Source: Oerskovia rustica (lineage in GTDB: Bacteria; Actinomycetota; Actinomycetes; Actinomycetales; Cellulomonadaceae). From it: a DNA stretch of 64,000 nucleotides. The stretch is taken from assembly GCF_014836555.1 (NCBI RefSeq), contig NZ_JACSQQ010000005.1, positions 103,711-167,710 on the forward strand, in the 5' to 3' direction. This document shows, one piece after another, positions 17,312 through 26,001 of this stretch. Below the pieces are notes generated by a model, which was not told the origin of the DNA, searched no databases, and saw only the letters and a program-made list of their open reading frames with translations. The position numbers were made by a program, and so were the translations under genes. Positions within the stretch are counted from its first letter, which is position 1. Every line of letters begins with the position of its first letter.

Positions 17312-18670
17312 TCAGGCCCGGCGGTCCTTGAGCGCGTGGACGGCGGAACGCAGCCGGTGGTACGCGCCCCGCACCACGCGGGACCTGCCCAGGGCCCGTG
17401 CCACCGGGCTGCGCTTCGCGGACTGCCACAGCTCGGCCGTCGCGACCTTGAGGGGCGGGTCGGCCATCGGCGTGAGCCGGAAGAGCGCGAGGAACTCGGC
17501 GTTGCGGTGCACCGCGGGATCGACGGGCAGCGGCACCGTGAACCCGTGTCCCGCGAGGTACCCGTCGAGCTGGGAGGCCGCGACCTCGTCCTGCGTCAGG
17601 GTGCGGGCGACCTGCTCCGGCAGCCCGACGTCGAGAGCGAGCTGCGTGAGCCGCCCGACGTAGGCGGGCTTGACGGCCGGTTTCTGCACCTTGGCGTGGT
17701 AGAGCAACGAGAAGAGGTGGTCGTCGTGCCGGGGCACCGCGACCTGGCCGTCCCGCCACTCGCGGCGCGCGAGGATCTCGCGCTGCCACTCGGTGTCGAG
17801 GTAGCCGTCGCCCACGTACCGGGTGTCGAAGAAGACCTCCTCGCCCCCGACCAGGGTCCGGAACTGTGCGCCCTCGGGCCCCGGGTACACCTCGGTGGCG
17901 TTGAGGACGGCCGCGAGGTCCGTCTGGTCGTCGCACAGCACGTCGATCTCGTGGTCGTCCTCGAGGGAGCCGGGGAGGTCGTCGAAGTTGCGCAGCACGA
18001 CGTACCGGGAGGTCCAGCGCAGGGTGCGGAACACCTGGTCGAGGCTGTCCCACCCGCGGCTGCCCACGATGTCCTCCGCGAGCACGGACGCGCCCTCGGC
18101 CGGCCCCTCCTGCGCGATGATCTCGCGCAGGCGCTCGGGACCCAGGACGAGCGTCGCGTCGCGGAAGAACTCGCGGATGTTGTTGCTCGAGTGGATGCGG
18201 TACCCACCCGTGAGCGCGCGGGCCGCGGCCTTGACGCGCGCGACGTTGACGTTGGTGAGCTCGACGTAGCCCGTGACGTTCTGCCGGTAGGAGTAGGCCG
18301 GGGCGTGGTCCTCCAGGATCAGCAGGAGGAACGGGCCGGCGCCCACCTCCTCGTGCTTGGGGGACGTGCCCCACAGGGTCTGCCCGTAGAGCCGCTCGAA
18401 GTCGTTGACCATCTTCTCGGCGCTCCACCGGACCTCGACCTGCGCGAGGATCGTGAAGTCGGCCGCGACGCGCTCGAGGATCTCGGTCTCGTGCGCCCGG
18501 CCCCCGGACCACACGACCAGGAGCTGGAGGTCGCGGTCGTACTGGTGGGCGAACGCGCCGACCTCGGGTGACCACCGGTAGGTCAGGTCCGCGGGGTCGT
18601 ACGAGGAGACGGGCGTCCGGGCAGGGGGCTCGGTCCGCGCAGGGTCGAGGTCGCTGCCGGGACGGTTCAT
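17312..18670 (-). CDS. Nucleotidyltransferase-like protein of the polysaccharide locus
   Basis: I do not recognise the whole 452-aa protein. Around residues 220-250 it has YVVLRNFDDLPGSL followed by DDHEIDVLCDD, which looks like the DxD strand of the nucleotidyltransferase superfamily; later come EVFFDTRYVGDGYLDTEWQ and HDDHLFSLLYHA. The N-terminal half contains HSSNNIREFFRDATLVLG and looks like an independent alpha/beta domain with QLLVVWSGGRAHETEIL. No signal peptide or membrane helix is present. Its position before the kinase-fold gene suggests a joint role in phospho- or nucleotidyl-modification of the glycan. The ATG at 18670 is preceded by the -10-like TACTGT. Confidence 0.5.
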   Translation of the reverse strand: MNRPGSDLDPARTEPPARTPVSSYDPADLTYRWSPEVGAFAHQYDRDLQLLVVWSGGRAHETEILERVAADFTILAQVEVRWSAEKMVNDFERLYGQTLWGTSPKHEEVGAGPFLLLILEDHAPAYSYRQNVTGYVELTNVNVARVKAAARALTGGYRIHSSNNIREFFRDATLVLGPERLREIIAQEGPAEGASVLAEDIVGSRGWDSLDQVFRTLRWTSRYVVLRNFDDLPGSLEDDHEIDVLCDDQTDLAAVLNATEVYPGPEGAQFRTLVGGEEVFFDTRYVGDGYLDTEWQREILARREWRDGQVAVPRHDDHLFSLLYHAKVQKPAVKPAYVGRLTQLALDVGLPEQVARTLTQDEVAASQLDGYLAGHGFTVPLPVDPAVHRNAEFLALFRLTPMADPPLKVATAELWQSAKRSPVARALGRSRVVRGAYHRLRSAVHALKDRRA

Positions 18671-18738
18671 GGCGCGACAGTAACGCACACCTCGTGCGTG
18701 GCGCCGGGCTGCGACGCGCTGGGAGGGGGCTCTCGCCC

Positions 18739-18790
18739 GGGTGAACTTTGGCGGTCGACCTTCCGCAGGATTCCGCGCCGATGGTTCGAT
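18739..18790 (+). promoter_or_regulatory. Promoter with GGGTGA element, copy 3
   Basis: GGGTGAACTT (18739-18748) precedes a -10 box TTCGAT (18785-18790) by 36 bases, upstream of the LamG gene. The 11 bases before the element read CGnnCGGGTGA. No -35 hexamer is apparent. Confidence 0.45.
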
Positions 18791-18878
18791 GGGACGTGGT
18801 GGCCGCTCCGGGGGTACGTCGCGAGCCGTCGCTCGCCGCGTACGGATCCACCACCAGTGACTCCGGACAGGATCGATC

Positions 18879-21800
18879 ATGACGGCACGCCCCGACGGCC
18901 CGCCCCGTCGACCGACGACCGCCCGCCGCAGGATCGCGCGCGTCGTGGCGCCCCTCGTGGTCGCCGGGCTCGTCCTCGCCACGGCCGGTTCGGTCGTCAC
19001 CGGGGACGTGGGGCCTGCGTCCGCGTCGGCGCCCACGCCCGTCCCGGTCACCGCGGTCCAGGGCGACAGCCGGTCGGAGGGCCGCGCCATCGGCGGCACG
19101 GTCGGGCAGGACGTCGCGCCCAACTTCTCGGCCGACGGCGCCGGCCCCGAGACGCCGTCGACCGTGGCGAAGTCGCTCTGGTGGCGATGGACTGCTCCGG
19201 CGTCGGGCCCCATCAGCTTCTCGACGAGCGGCAGCGAGCTCGACACGACGGTCGCGGTGCGCCGGGCCTCGGCACCCCGGACCGTGGTCGCGACCAACGA
19301 CGACGACGGCGACGTCTCGACCTCCCGGGTGACGTTCGACGCGGTCGAGGGCGAGGAGTACCTCGTCGAGGTCGGCACCAAGGCCGGCGAGCCGGGCCTC
19401 GTGACGCTGGCCTGGCAGGAGCCGGCCCCGTCGCTCGACGCGGCGCCGAGCGGGCCGAGCGCCCTGGCCGAGACCGCCCTCACGACGACGGCGGTCCCGC
19501 TGAGCGGCAACACGGGGGAGAAGCCGCAGTCCAAGCTGTGGTTCGCGCACGACACGTGGTGGGCCGCACTCGCGTCGACGAGCACGACCCCCGCGGGGAC
19601 GTGGGTCTGGCGCTACGACCAGACCGCTGGGACCTGGACGAACGTCGTGCGGATCTCGGACCGCACCGACGTGCGCGCGGACGTCAAGGTCGTGGGGGAC
19701 GTCGCGCACGTCCTGCTCCACGGCCCGACGACGGCGCTCGTCTCGGTCGAGTACGTCGCCTCCTCGAACTCCTACCAGCCGTGGTCCCAGCGCCAGACCG
19801 CGACCGCGGTCTCGCTGCCGGGCAGCGAGACGGGCACGATCGACGTCGACACGACGGGCCGGCTGTGGCTGGTCTCCGACACGAGCACGAGCATCCAGGC
19901 GCGCTACGCCGACTCCCCGTACACGTCGTTCTCGGCCCCCGTCACGGTGGCCTCGGGTGTCCTCGACGACGACATCGGCATGGTCACGGCGCTGCCGGGC
20001 GGGAAGATCGGAGTGCTCTGGTCCAACCAGAGCACCGAGCGATTCGGCTTCCGCACGCACGTCGACGGTGCCGCTCCCGCGACGTGGACGGCCGACGAGA
20101 AGCCCGCGCAGTCCTCGGCGCTGAACCTCGGCGACGGCATGGCCGACGACCACATGAACGTCGCGGTCGCGTCCGACGGCACCCTCTACGCCGCGGTCAA
20201 GACGTCGTACGACTCCCAGGGGGCCACGGTGATCGGACTCCTCGTCCGCCGCCCGAACGGCACGTGGGACCCGATCTACGAGGTCGACCGGCTGGGCACG
20301 CGCCCGATCGTCGAGATCGACGAGGTCACGGGCCTCCTGCGCGTCGTCTACACGCACAGCGAGGTCCTCGACGACATCATCGAGAAGGTGACGCCGCTCG
20401 CGTCGATCAGCTTCTCCCAGAGCGCCAGGACGGTGCTCGACGGGACGTACAACAACGTCACGGGCGCCAAGCAGAACGTGCAGGGCGCGACGCTCGTCAT
20501 GGCGGCGTCGAGCTCGACCGCGGGCACGGCCCGGCTGCCGTGGATCGACCCGCGCGGGCCCGTCGCGACGGCTGGTCTCACCGCGACGTCCGTCGGGGTC
20601 GCCGCGACCGGGACCCTCAAGGGGTCGTCTCCCGTGGGCGGTGCGCTGACGTTCGAGGTGGTGGCCGCTCCGTCGTCGGGCACGGTGACGGTGACGAACC
20701 CCGCCACGGGGGCGTTCACCTACACGCCCGCCGAGGGCTTCGTGGGGGCGACGAGCTTCACGTTCCGGGTCAAGGCTGGGGCGACGTGGTCGAACGTCGC
20801 GACCCAGAGCGTGCGAGTCACCGCGGTGGCCGGGGCCCGGGGCACGTGGGAGCTCGACGAGGGCGCGGGCGTGCTCACGGCGGACTCCTCGGGCTGGGGG
20901 TTCCAGGGCACGCTGACCGGGGGGACGAGCTGGGTCACGGGCAAGGCGGGCAAGGCCGTGCGTCTCGACGGGTCGACGGGCAAGGTGTCCGTGCCGGACG
21001 CGGACGGGTTGGACGTGTCGTCGGCGCTGACGGTGTCGGCGTGGGTGCGTCCGGAGCGGTCGGCGACGCAGTACGTGGTGAAGAAGGCGGTGTCGGGGTC
21101 TGCCGACGGTTACGAGCTGGGCATCTCGAGCGCCGGGAAGCCGTTCCTGCGGGTCAACCAGAAGACGTCCGGTGACACGTTCCGGGTCAATGCGACGTCG
21201 GTGCTCCCGACGAACGGGACCACGTGGGTGCACCTCGCGGGAACCTATGACGGGCAGCGCCTGCGCATCTACGTCGACGGCGTCGAGCAGGGGTCGATCG
21301 CCGGCCCCTCGTCGGTGGGCGTGAACACGCTGCCGCTGACGATCGGCGCGCAGCCTGACGGCCTGTACCCCTTCCAGGGTGCGGTCGACTCGGTGCGCCT
21401 GTCCGACCGGGCGCTCACCGCGGCCCAGGTCGCCGAGCTCGTCCAGGGCAGCGGCCCCGTGCCCATGACCCCGGTCGCGACCGACGGGGCCTCCACCACG
21501 ACGACCGGCACCGCGGTCACGGGCACGCTCGCGGGCAGCTCGCCGAGCGGCGGTGCGCTGACGTTCGAGGTGGTCGCCGCTCCGTCGTCGGGCACGGTGG
21601 CCGTGACGAACCCCGCCACGGGGGCGTTCACCTACACGCCCGCCGCAGGCTTCGTCGGGACGACGAGCTTCACGTTCCGGGTCAAGGCCGGGACGACGTG
21701 GTCGAACGTCGCGACGCAGACCGTGCGCGTGACCTCGGTCGCGGGGATCCGCGGCCTGTGGGGCCTCGACGAGGGGACCGGGACCACGACCGCCGACTCG

Positions 21801-23291
21801 TCGGGCTGGGGTCAGAACGGAACACTGTCAGGCGGCATCACGTGGGTGACCGGGGTCGACGGCAAGGCCGTGCGCCTCGACGGGTCGACGGGCACGGTGT
21901 CCGTGCCGGACGCGGACGGGTTGGACGTGTCGTCGGCGCTGACGGTGTCGGCGTGGGTGCGCCCCGAGCGCCACGCGACGCAGTACGTGGTGAAGAAGGC
22001 GGTGTCGGGGTCCGCCGACGGTTACGAGCTGGGCATCTCGAGCGCCGGGAAGCCGTTCCTGCGGGTCAACCAGAAGACGTCCGGTGACACGTTCCGGGTC
22101 AACGCCACCTCGGTGCTCCCGACGAACGGGACGACCTGGGTGCACCTCGCGGGGACGTACGACGGGCAGCGCCTGCGGATCTACGTCGACGGCGTCGAGC
22201 AGGGGAACGTCGCCGGTCCTGCGTCGGTGGGCGTCAACACGCTCCCGCTGACGATCGGCGCGCAGCCCGACGGCCTGTACCCCTTCCAGGGCGCGGTCGA
22301 CCAGGCCCGGCTGTACGACCGGGCGCTCACCGCGGCCCAGGTCGCCGAGCTCGTCCAGGCCGTCCAGCCGCCGGCCGCCCCGCCCGTCGCGCAGGACGTG
22401 GTCGCGTCGACCGTGAGCGGGACGCCCGTCACGGGCACGCTCGCGGGCAGCTCACCGAGCGGGGGGACGTTGACGTTCGAGGTGGTGGCCGCTCCGTCGT
22501 CGGGCACGGTGACGGTGACGAACCCCGCCACGGGCGCGTTCACCTACACGCCCGCCGCGGGCTTCGTCGGGTCGACGAGCTTCACCTTCCGCGTGGGCGC
22601 GAACGGGCTCTGGTCGAACGTCGCGACGGCGTCCGTCCAGGTCGCACCCGCGGGCGGCCTCCGCGGCGCGTGGGACCTCGACGAGGGCATCGGCCTCGCG
22701 GCGGCCGACTCGTCGGGCTGGGGCAACGCGGGGGCACTCTCGGGCGGGACGACGTGGGTCACGGCCGGTGGCCGGTCCGCCGTGCGGTTCGACGGCGCGA
22801 CGGGCAAGGTCACGATCCCTGACGCGAACGCCCTCGACGTCTCGACCGCGCTGACGGTCGCCGCCTGGGTGCGGTCCGAGCAGGTCGCGACGCAGTACGT
22901 CGTCAAGAAGGCCGCACCGAGCGCGACCGACGGGTTCGAGCTCGGCCTGTCGAGCGCGGGCAAGGCGTTCCTGCGGCTCAACCAGGCGACGTCGGGCGAC
23001 ACCTTCCGCGTCAACGCCACGTCGACCTACCCGTCCGACGGCACCACGTGGGTGCACCTCGTGGGCACCTACGACGGGCAGCGGATGCGCCTGTACGTCG
23101 ACGGTGTCGAGCAGGGGAACGTCGCGGGCCCCGCGTCGGTCGGGGTCAACACGCTCCCGCTCCTCCTGGGCGGGCAGCCCGGCGGCACGCTCCCGCTCAA
23201 GGGGGCCGTCGACGGCGTGCGGCTCTACGACCGGGCGCTGAGCGCTGCCGAGGTCGCCACGCTCAGGACGCAGACTCCGCCGCCTGCCTGA
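18879..23291 (+). CDS. Giant secreted protein with three Ig-like/LamG repeat units
   Basis: The 1470-aa protein has a twin-Arg-rich N terminus (RRRIARVVAPLVVAGLVLATAG) ending in a likely signal cleavage region near residue 48. Residues 50-180 look like a pre-peptidase-type beta domain (SLWWRWTAPASGPISFSTSG), and 190-555 look like a beta-propeller-like sialidase/lectin region. Three units of about 304 residues follow, each an Ig-like bacterial domain (SFTFRVKAG) and a LamG/concanavalin A-like domain (SAWVRPE, WVHLAGTYDGQRLRIYVDG). LamG domains bind glycans, so binding or presenting the exopolysaccharide is likely. There is no LPXTG or membrane anchor at the C terminus. The stop lies inside the convergent acyltransferase gene. 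Confidence 0.8.
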   Translation: MTARPDGPPRRPTTARRRIARVVAPLVVAGLVLATAGSVVTGDVGPASASAPTPVPVTAVQGDSRSEGRAIGGTVGQDVAPNFSADGAGPETPSTVAKSLWWRWTAPASGPISFSTSGSELDTTVAVRRASAPRTVVATNDDDGDVSTSRVTFDAVEGEEYLVEVGTKAGEPGLVTLAWQEPAPSLDAAPSGPSALAETALTTTAVPLSGNTGEKPQSKLWFAHDTWWAALASTSTTPAGTWVWRYDQTAGTWTNVVRISDRTDVRADVKVVGDVAHVLLHGPTTALVSVEYVASSNSYQPWSQRQTATAVSLPGSETGTIDVDTTGRLWLVSDTSTSIQARYADSPYTSFSAPVTVASGVLDDDIGMVTALPGGKIGVLWSNQSTERFGFRTHVDGAAPATWTADEKPAQSSALNLGDGMADDHMNVAVASDGTLYAAVKTSYDSQGATVIGLLVRRPNGTWDPIYEVDRLGTRPIVEIDEVTGLLRVVYTHSEVLDDIIEKVTPLASISFSQSARTVLDGTYNNVTGAKQNVQGATLVMAASSSTAGTARLPWIDPRGPVATAGLTATSVGVAATGTLKGSSPVGGALTFEVVAAPSSGTVTVTNPATGAFTYTPAEGFVGATSFTFRVKAGATWSNVATQSVRVTAVAGARGTWELDEGAGVLTADSSGWGFQGTLTGGTSWVTGKAGKAVRLDGSTGKVSVPDADGLDVSSALTVSAWVRPERSATQYVVKKAVSGSADGYELGISSAGKPFLRVNQKTSGDTFRVNATSVLPTNGTTWVHLAGTYDGQRLRIYVDGVEQGSIAGPSSVGVNTLPLTIGAQPDGLYPFQGAVDSVRLSDRALTAAQVAELVQGSGPVPMTPVATDGASTTTTGTAVTGTLAGSSPSGGALTFEVVAAPSSGTVAVTNPATGAFTYTPAAGFVGTTSFTFRVKAGTTWSNVATQTVRVTSVAGIRGLWGLDEGTGTTTADSSGWGQNGTLSGGITWVTGVDGKAVRLDGSTGTVSVPDADGLDVSSALTVSAWVRPERHATQYVVKKAVSGSADGYELGISSAGKPFLRVNQKTSGDTFRVNATSVLPTNGTTWVHLAGTYDGQRLRIYVDGVEQGNVAGPASVGVNTLPLTIGAQPDGLYPFQGAVDQARLYDRALTAAQVAELVQAVQPPAAPPVAQDVVASTVSGTPVTGTLAGSSPSGGTLTFEVVAAPSSGTVTVTNPATGAFTYTPAAGFVGSTSFTFRVGANGLWSNVATASVQVAPAGGLRGAWDLDEGIGLAAADSSGWGNAGALSGGTTWVTAGGRSAVRFDGATGKVTIPDANALDVSTALTVAAWVRSEQVATQYVVKKAAPSATDGFELGLSSAGKAFLRLNQATSGDTFRVNATSTYPSDGTTWVHLVGTYDGQRMRLYVDGVEQGNVAGPASVGVNTLPLLLGGQPGGTLPLKGAVDGVRLYDRALSAAEVATLRTQTPPPA
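20633..23260 (+). repeat. Three tandem 912-bp repeat units within the LamG gene
   Basis: The block starting GACGTTCGAGG recurs at 20648, 21560 and 22472, exactly 912 bp apart (304 codons). Units 1 and 2 are almost identical over long stretches, for example 20988-21197 against 21900-22109. Unit 3 is more divergent. The pattern implies recent duplication or gene conversion between units 1 and 2. Confidence 0.9.
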
Positions 23292-24495
23292 CGTCCCGGG
23301 TCGGGGGACGCTCGGCCCGGGAGCGACGCTCGTCCCGGGCCGCGCGGACCCGGCTCGCGAGCACCCGTCGGCCGTGGCCCAGGGCCACGATCTCCCGGAG
23401 CAGCAGCTGACCCGGCCAGCGGCCGAGGGCGGCCGTGAAGGACACCGTGCGCAGCCGCGAGGGGTAGAGCTCGTTCTGGTCGGGGTACAGCGACGGGTGC
23501 ATGCACGAGTCGAGCAGGTCGAGGTCGCCCTGGGCGGCGAACCGCTTGACGGTCAGCAGGCGGCCGAGCACCCCGGGCGCGTGCTGCGCCCACTTCTCGG
23601 CGTACTCGTCGTACCAGGCGAACAGGGTGCCTCCGGACCGCAGGAACGCGGCCATGTAGAGGGTCTCGCCCGCAGGCCGCAGGGCAAGGAGCGTCGCGCG
23701 CCCCGCAGCGGCGTGCGCCCGGAAGACGTCCACGAACCACTCGGGTCCCTCGCGCAGCCGGGAGAAGCCGACCCCGTTGCGGTCGGGGTCGGCCTTCCAG
23801 GTCTCGAGCTCGAACCGGAGGAACTCGGCCGGGTCCTCGACGACCTCGAGCGTCAGCGTGTCGAGCTCGGCCGGGACGCCCGCGGCCTCCGTGAGGCGGC
23901 GGGCCCGACGGCGGACGGCCTTGGCGCGCGACCTCGGGAGGTAGCCGAAGCTCCCCGGGGCCTCGACCTCGGCGAAGCGCACCGCGGCGCGTTCGTCGCC
24001 GCCCCAGACGTGGAGCGTCGAGCCCTCGTCCGCGAAGGCCCGCTGGAGCGCGGCACCGCCCGGGCCGTCGCCCGAGACGAACGCCATCTCGATGCTCCCG
24101 CCGAGCTCGTGCGAGAACCGCCGGAACGCCCGCACGAGGCCGGTCGCGGCGCGCCGGGGGTCGTCCGCTCGCAGGAGCGGGACGCCGAGCGAGGTGAACT
24201 GGTTGAGGATCGGCCCGTCGTTGGACGCGTGCCGGTGCGGCCAGCGGCGGTTCGCCGGGACCATCTCGTAGGGCATGAGCGCGAGCCACGAGCCGCCCGA
24301 CTCGACGACCACCAGGCGCAGGGTGCGGTCCGGGTCGAAGTGCGCGGCGGTCGGGACCAGGAAGTGGGGCCCGTAGAACACGTTGGGCTCGGCGGCGTGA
24401 TCGGCGAGGTCCCTCCAGCGGGAGACGTCCTCGGGACCGAGGGTGGAGACCGCGACGAGGCGGACGGACAGGCGGGGCGAGTCGTTCGAAGGCAT
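23263..24495 (-). CDS. CelD/FemAB-type GNAT acyltransferase, paralogue 1
   Basis: The 410-aa protein is one of four paralogues in the locus. It has the shared N-terminal AEPNVFYGPHFL, the core RAVRRRARRLTEAAG, the motif LETWKADPDRNGVGFSR, and the end block LDSCMHPSLYPDQNELYPSRL. Such Acetyltransf_6 (CelD/BcsL-like) proteins have two GNAT folds and transfer acyl or aminoacyl groups, often to sugars or wall precursors. The ATG at 24495 gives an N terminus similar to its paralogues; the longer frame is unconserved. Its last 29 bases overlap the LamG gene on the other strand. It is at the end of the Wzm/Wzt block. Confidence 0.75.
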   Translation of the reverse strand: MPSNDSPRLSVRLVAVSTLGPEDVSRWRDLADHAAEPNVFYGPHFLVPTAAHFDPDRTLRLVVVESGGSWLALMPYEMVPANRRWPHRHASNDGPILNQFTSLGVPLLRADDPRRAATGLVRAFRRFSHELGGSIEMAFVSGDGPGGAALQRAFADEGSTLHVWGGDERAAVRFAEVEAPGSFGYLPRSRAKAVRRRARRLTEAAGVPAELDTLTLEVVEDPAEFLRFELETWKADPDRNGVGFSRLREGPEWFVDVFRAHAAAGRATLLALRPAGETLYMAAFLRSGGTLFAWYDEYAEKWAQHAPGVLGRLLTVKRFAAQGDLDLLDSCMHPSLYPDQNELYPSRLRTVSFTAALGRWPGQLLLREIVALGHGRRVLASRVRAARDERRSRAERPPTRDVRQAAESAS

Positions 24496-24515
24496 GGGTT
24501 CCCGTTCGAGGGGAG

Positions 24516-24557
24516 GCGGCACGACGTGCCGCACGGCGGAGCGAGCCCTTGCGGGCT
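24516..24557 (-). promoter_or_regulatory. Two hairpins in the leader of GNAT paralogue 1
   Basis: In the 127 bases between the small coding frame (stop at 24623) and the ATG at 24495 there are two perfect hairpins: GCGGCAC-GAC-GTGCCGC (24516-24532) and AGCCC-TTGC-GGGCT (24544-24557). They could slow transcription or cover the start region. I see no promoter in this stretch. Confidence 0.35.
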
Positions 24558-24622
24558 GCACGGGGGAGCGGCGGGGGCGAGAGAAGATCCTCGATCGACC
24601 CGGAGGGGGAGGAGAGGAGGTG

Positions 24623-24844
24623 TCAGCGAACCGTCGGGAGGCCCGACGGAGGGCCCTCACCGGGGTGCAGGAGGCCGAGCTCAGGGCCACGGTAGGTCGT
24701 GCGGTGGAGGTACACGGGGGCGGCCGGTGCGGGGTCGGAGGACGCGTCGGTCCACGCCCTGCCCGTGTGCCCGAGCGTCGCGGCGAGGATGCCGCGGTCG
24801 TTCCATGCCATCGCTCGCCCCCCACCGGGTGTCGTCCCGATCAT
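24623..24844 (-). CDS. Small protein of unknown function (73 aa)
   Basis: This frame begins with an ATG that overlaps the stop of the preceding acyltransferase gene (ATGA), the same coupling used throughout the locus. It encodes MIGTTPGGGRAMAWNDRG followed by about 55 residues with no motif, membrane helix or signal peptide that I recognise. Coding bias is similar to its neighbours. It could be a genuine small protein, a remnant of a larger gene, or a chance frame. Otherwise the 345 bp between the two acyltransferase genes hold only the two hairpins annotated above. Confidence 0.35.
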   Translation of the reverse strand: MIGTTPGGGRAMAWNDRGILAATLGHTGRAWTDASSDPAPAAPVYLHRTTYRGPELGLLHPGEGPPSGLPTVR

Positions 24845-26001
24845 GACGCGTCCTCGGCAGTCTCGCGCGGCGTGCCCACGACGCGGTCGCGCAGTCGGCG
24901 CAGGGTCGGCACCGAGCGCACGAGGAGGCGCGGGAGGAGACCGCGCGTCGCGAGCACGACCCCGACAAGCGTCCGGCGGTCCCGGTAGAGGCCGCTCGGG
25001 CCGACGTTCTTGGGGTGCAGGCACGGGTCGAACCGGTCCGCGGTCGTGCTCCCCAGGACGAACTCCTGCTCCACGACACGCCCGATCACGCCGGGGCTGA
25101 ACCTCGCGAAGCGCTCGTCGTACGTGTCCATGAGGGAGTACAGCGTCCCGCCGGCGCCCAGGAGCATCGACATGTACACCACGTCGTCGCCCGCGACGAG
25201 CGTGAGCAGGTGGAGGTTCTTGCGGTCGCGCAGGCCGTCGGTCACGTCGGTGAACCACTCGACGGCTCCCGGGGTCACGTCGAGCGCACCGCCGTCCTGG
25301 TCGACGTCGCCCTTCCAGCCCGAGGCCTCGAGGGCGACGAAGTCCTCGAAGGCTCGCGGGTCCGCCCCGCGGTCCTCCATGACGAGCGGCCGTCCGGCCG
25401 ACTCCTCGAGGCGGCGGGTCAGCCGCTCGACCTGCTTGCGCTTGGAGCGGCTCAGGGCGTCCCGGGGGGCGGGCGCGTCGCTCGCACGGTCCAGGAACGC
25501 CCGCTCGAAGCGCGATCGTTCGAGCATCGGGACGCCGGCGCGGTGGCACGCGTCATGGAGGGCGTCGCTCAACGCGCCGTCGCCGGGCAGCAGGGTGAGC
25601 TCGACGAGGGGTGGGAAGCCGTTGCGCCGGTCTGCGAGGTAGCCGAGCAGGTGGTCGAGCGCGGTCGCCGCGTGCTCCGTGTCGACGAGGGGTGCGCACA
25701 GCGGTGCGTCGTCCTTGAGGAAGGCGCCCGCGGTCGTCGCGTACCGCAGCGGTGTGCCGTGGAACCGCTCGTCACGGCTGAGGGGCAGGAGCGCGATCAT
25801 CCGGTCGTCGCGCTCGACGACGAGCAGCACGATGCCGGTGGTCCGTGCGAGCCACCGGGACGCCGAGAGCAGGTAGGCGGGGGACAGGAACGGGTTGGGT
25901 TCGAGCGCGCGGTCCACGAGGTCGGCCCAGCGCTCTGCCTCGACGGGCGTCACCTCGCCCAGGCGCAGCGTCCTGGCGCGCACGGCGCCGGCCGGGTTCA
26001 C
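24841..26001 (-). CDS. CelD/FemAB-type GNAT acyltransferase, paralogue 2
   Basis: This 386-aa paralogue has LEPNPFLSPAYLLSAS near residue 40, DALSRSKRKQVERLTRRLE, the motif LEASGWKGDVDQDGG and the end block FDPCLHPKNVGPSGLYRDRR. It resembles its paralogues but has lost the HASxxGP-type segment found between the two folds of the others. GTG 26001 overlaps the upstream glycosyltransferase stop (GTGA) and is chosen for that reason; GTG 26010 would add three residues and is also possible. It probably transfers an acyl group to a sugar of the exported glycan, which is inferred from family and position. Confidence 0.75.
   Translation of the reverse strand: MNPAGAVRARTLRLGEVTPVEAERWADLVDRALEPNPFLSPAYLLSASRWLARTTGIVLLVVERDDRMIALLPLSRDERFHGTPLRYATTAGAFLKDDAPLCAPLVDTEHAATALDHLLGYLADRRNGFPPLVELTLLPGDGALSDALHDACHRAGVPMLERSRFERAFLDRASDAPAPRDALSRSKRKQVERLTRRLEESAGRPLVMEDRGADPRAFEDFVALEASGWKGDVDQDGGALDVTPGAVEWFTDVTDGLRDRKNLHLLTLVAGDDVVYMSMLLGAGGTLYSLMDTYDERFARFSPGVIGRVVEQEFVLGSTTADRFDPCLHPKNVGPSGLYRDRRTLVGVVLATRGLLPRLLVRSVPTLRRLRDRVVGTPRETAEDAS

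Noticed and set aside
16377..21233. Minus-strand open frame of more than 1600 codons
   Set aside because: Only the part from 17114 to 16377 looks like a protein; the rest is antisense to the nucleotidyltransferase-like and LamG genes and is Arg/Pro/Gly-rich.
18879..23291. LamG repeats as a CRISPR-like or mobile repeat array
   Set aside because: The 912-bp units encode continuous domains in frame with no spacers, so this is protein-domain duplication.
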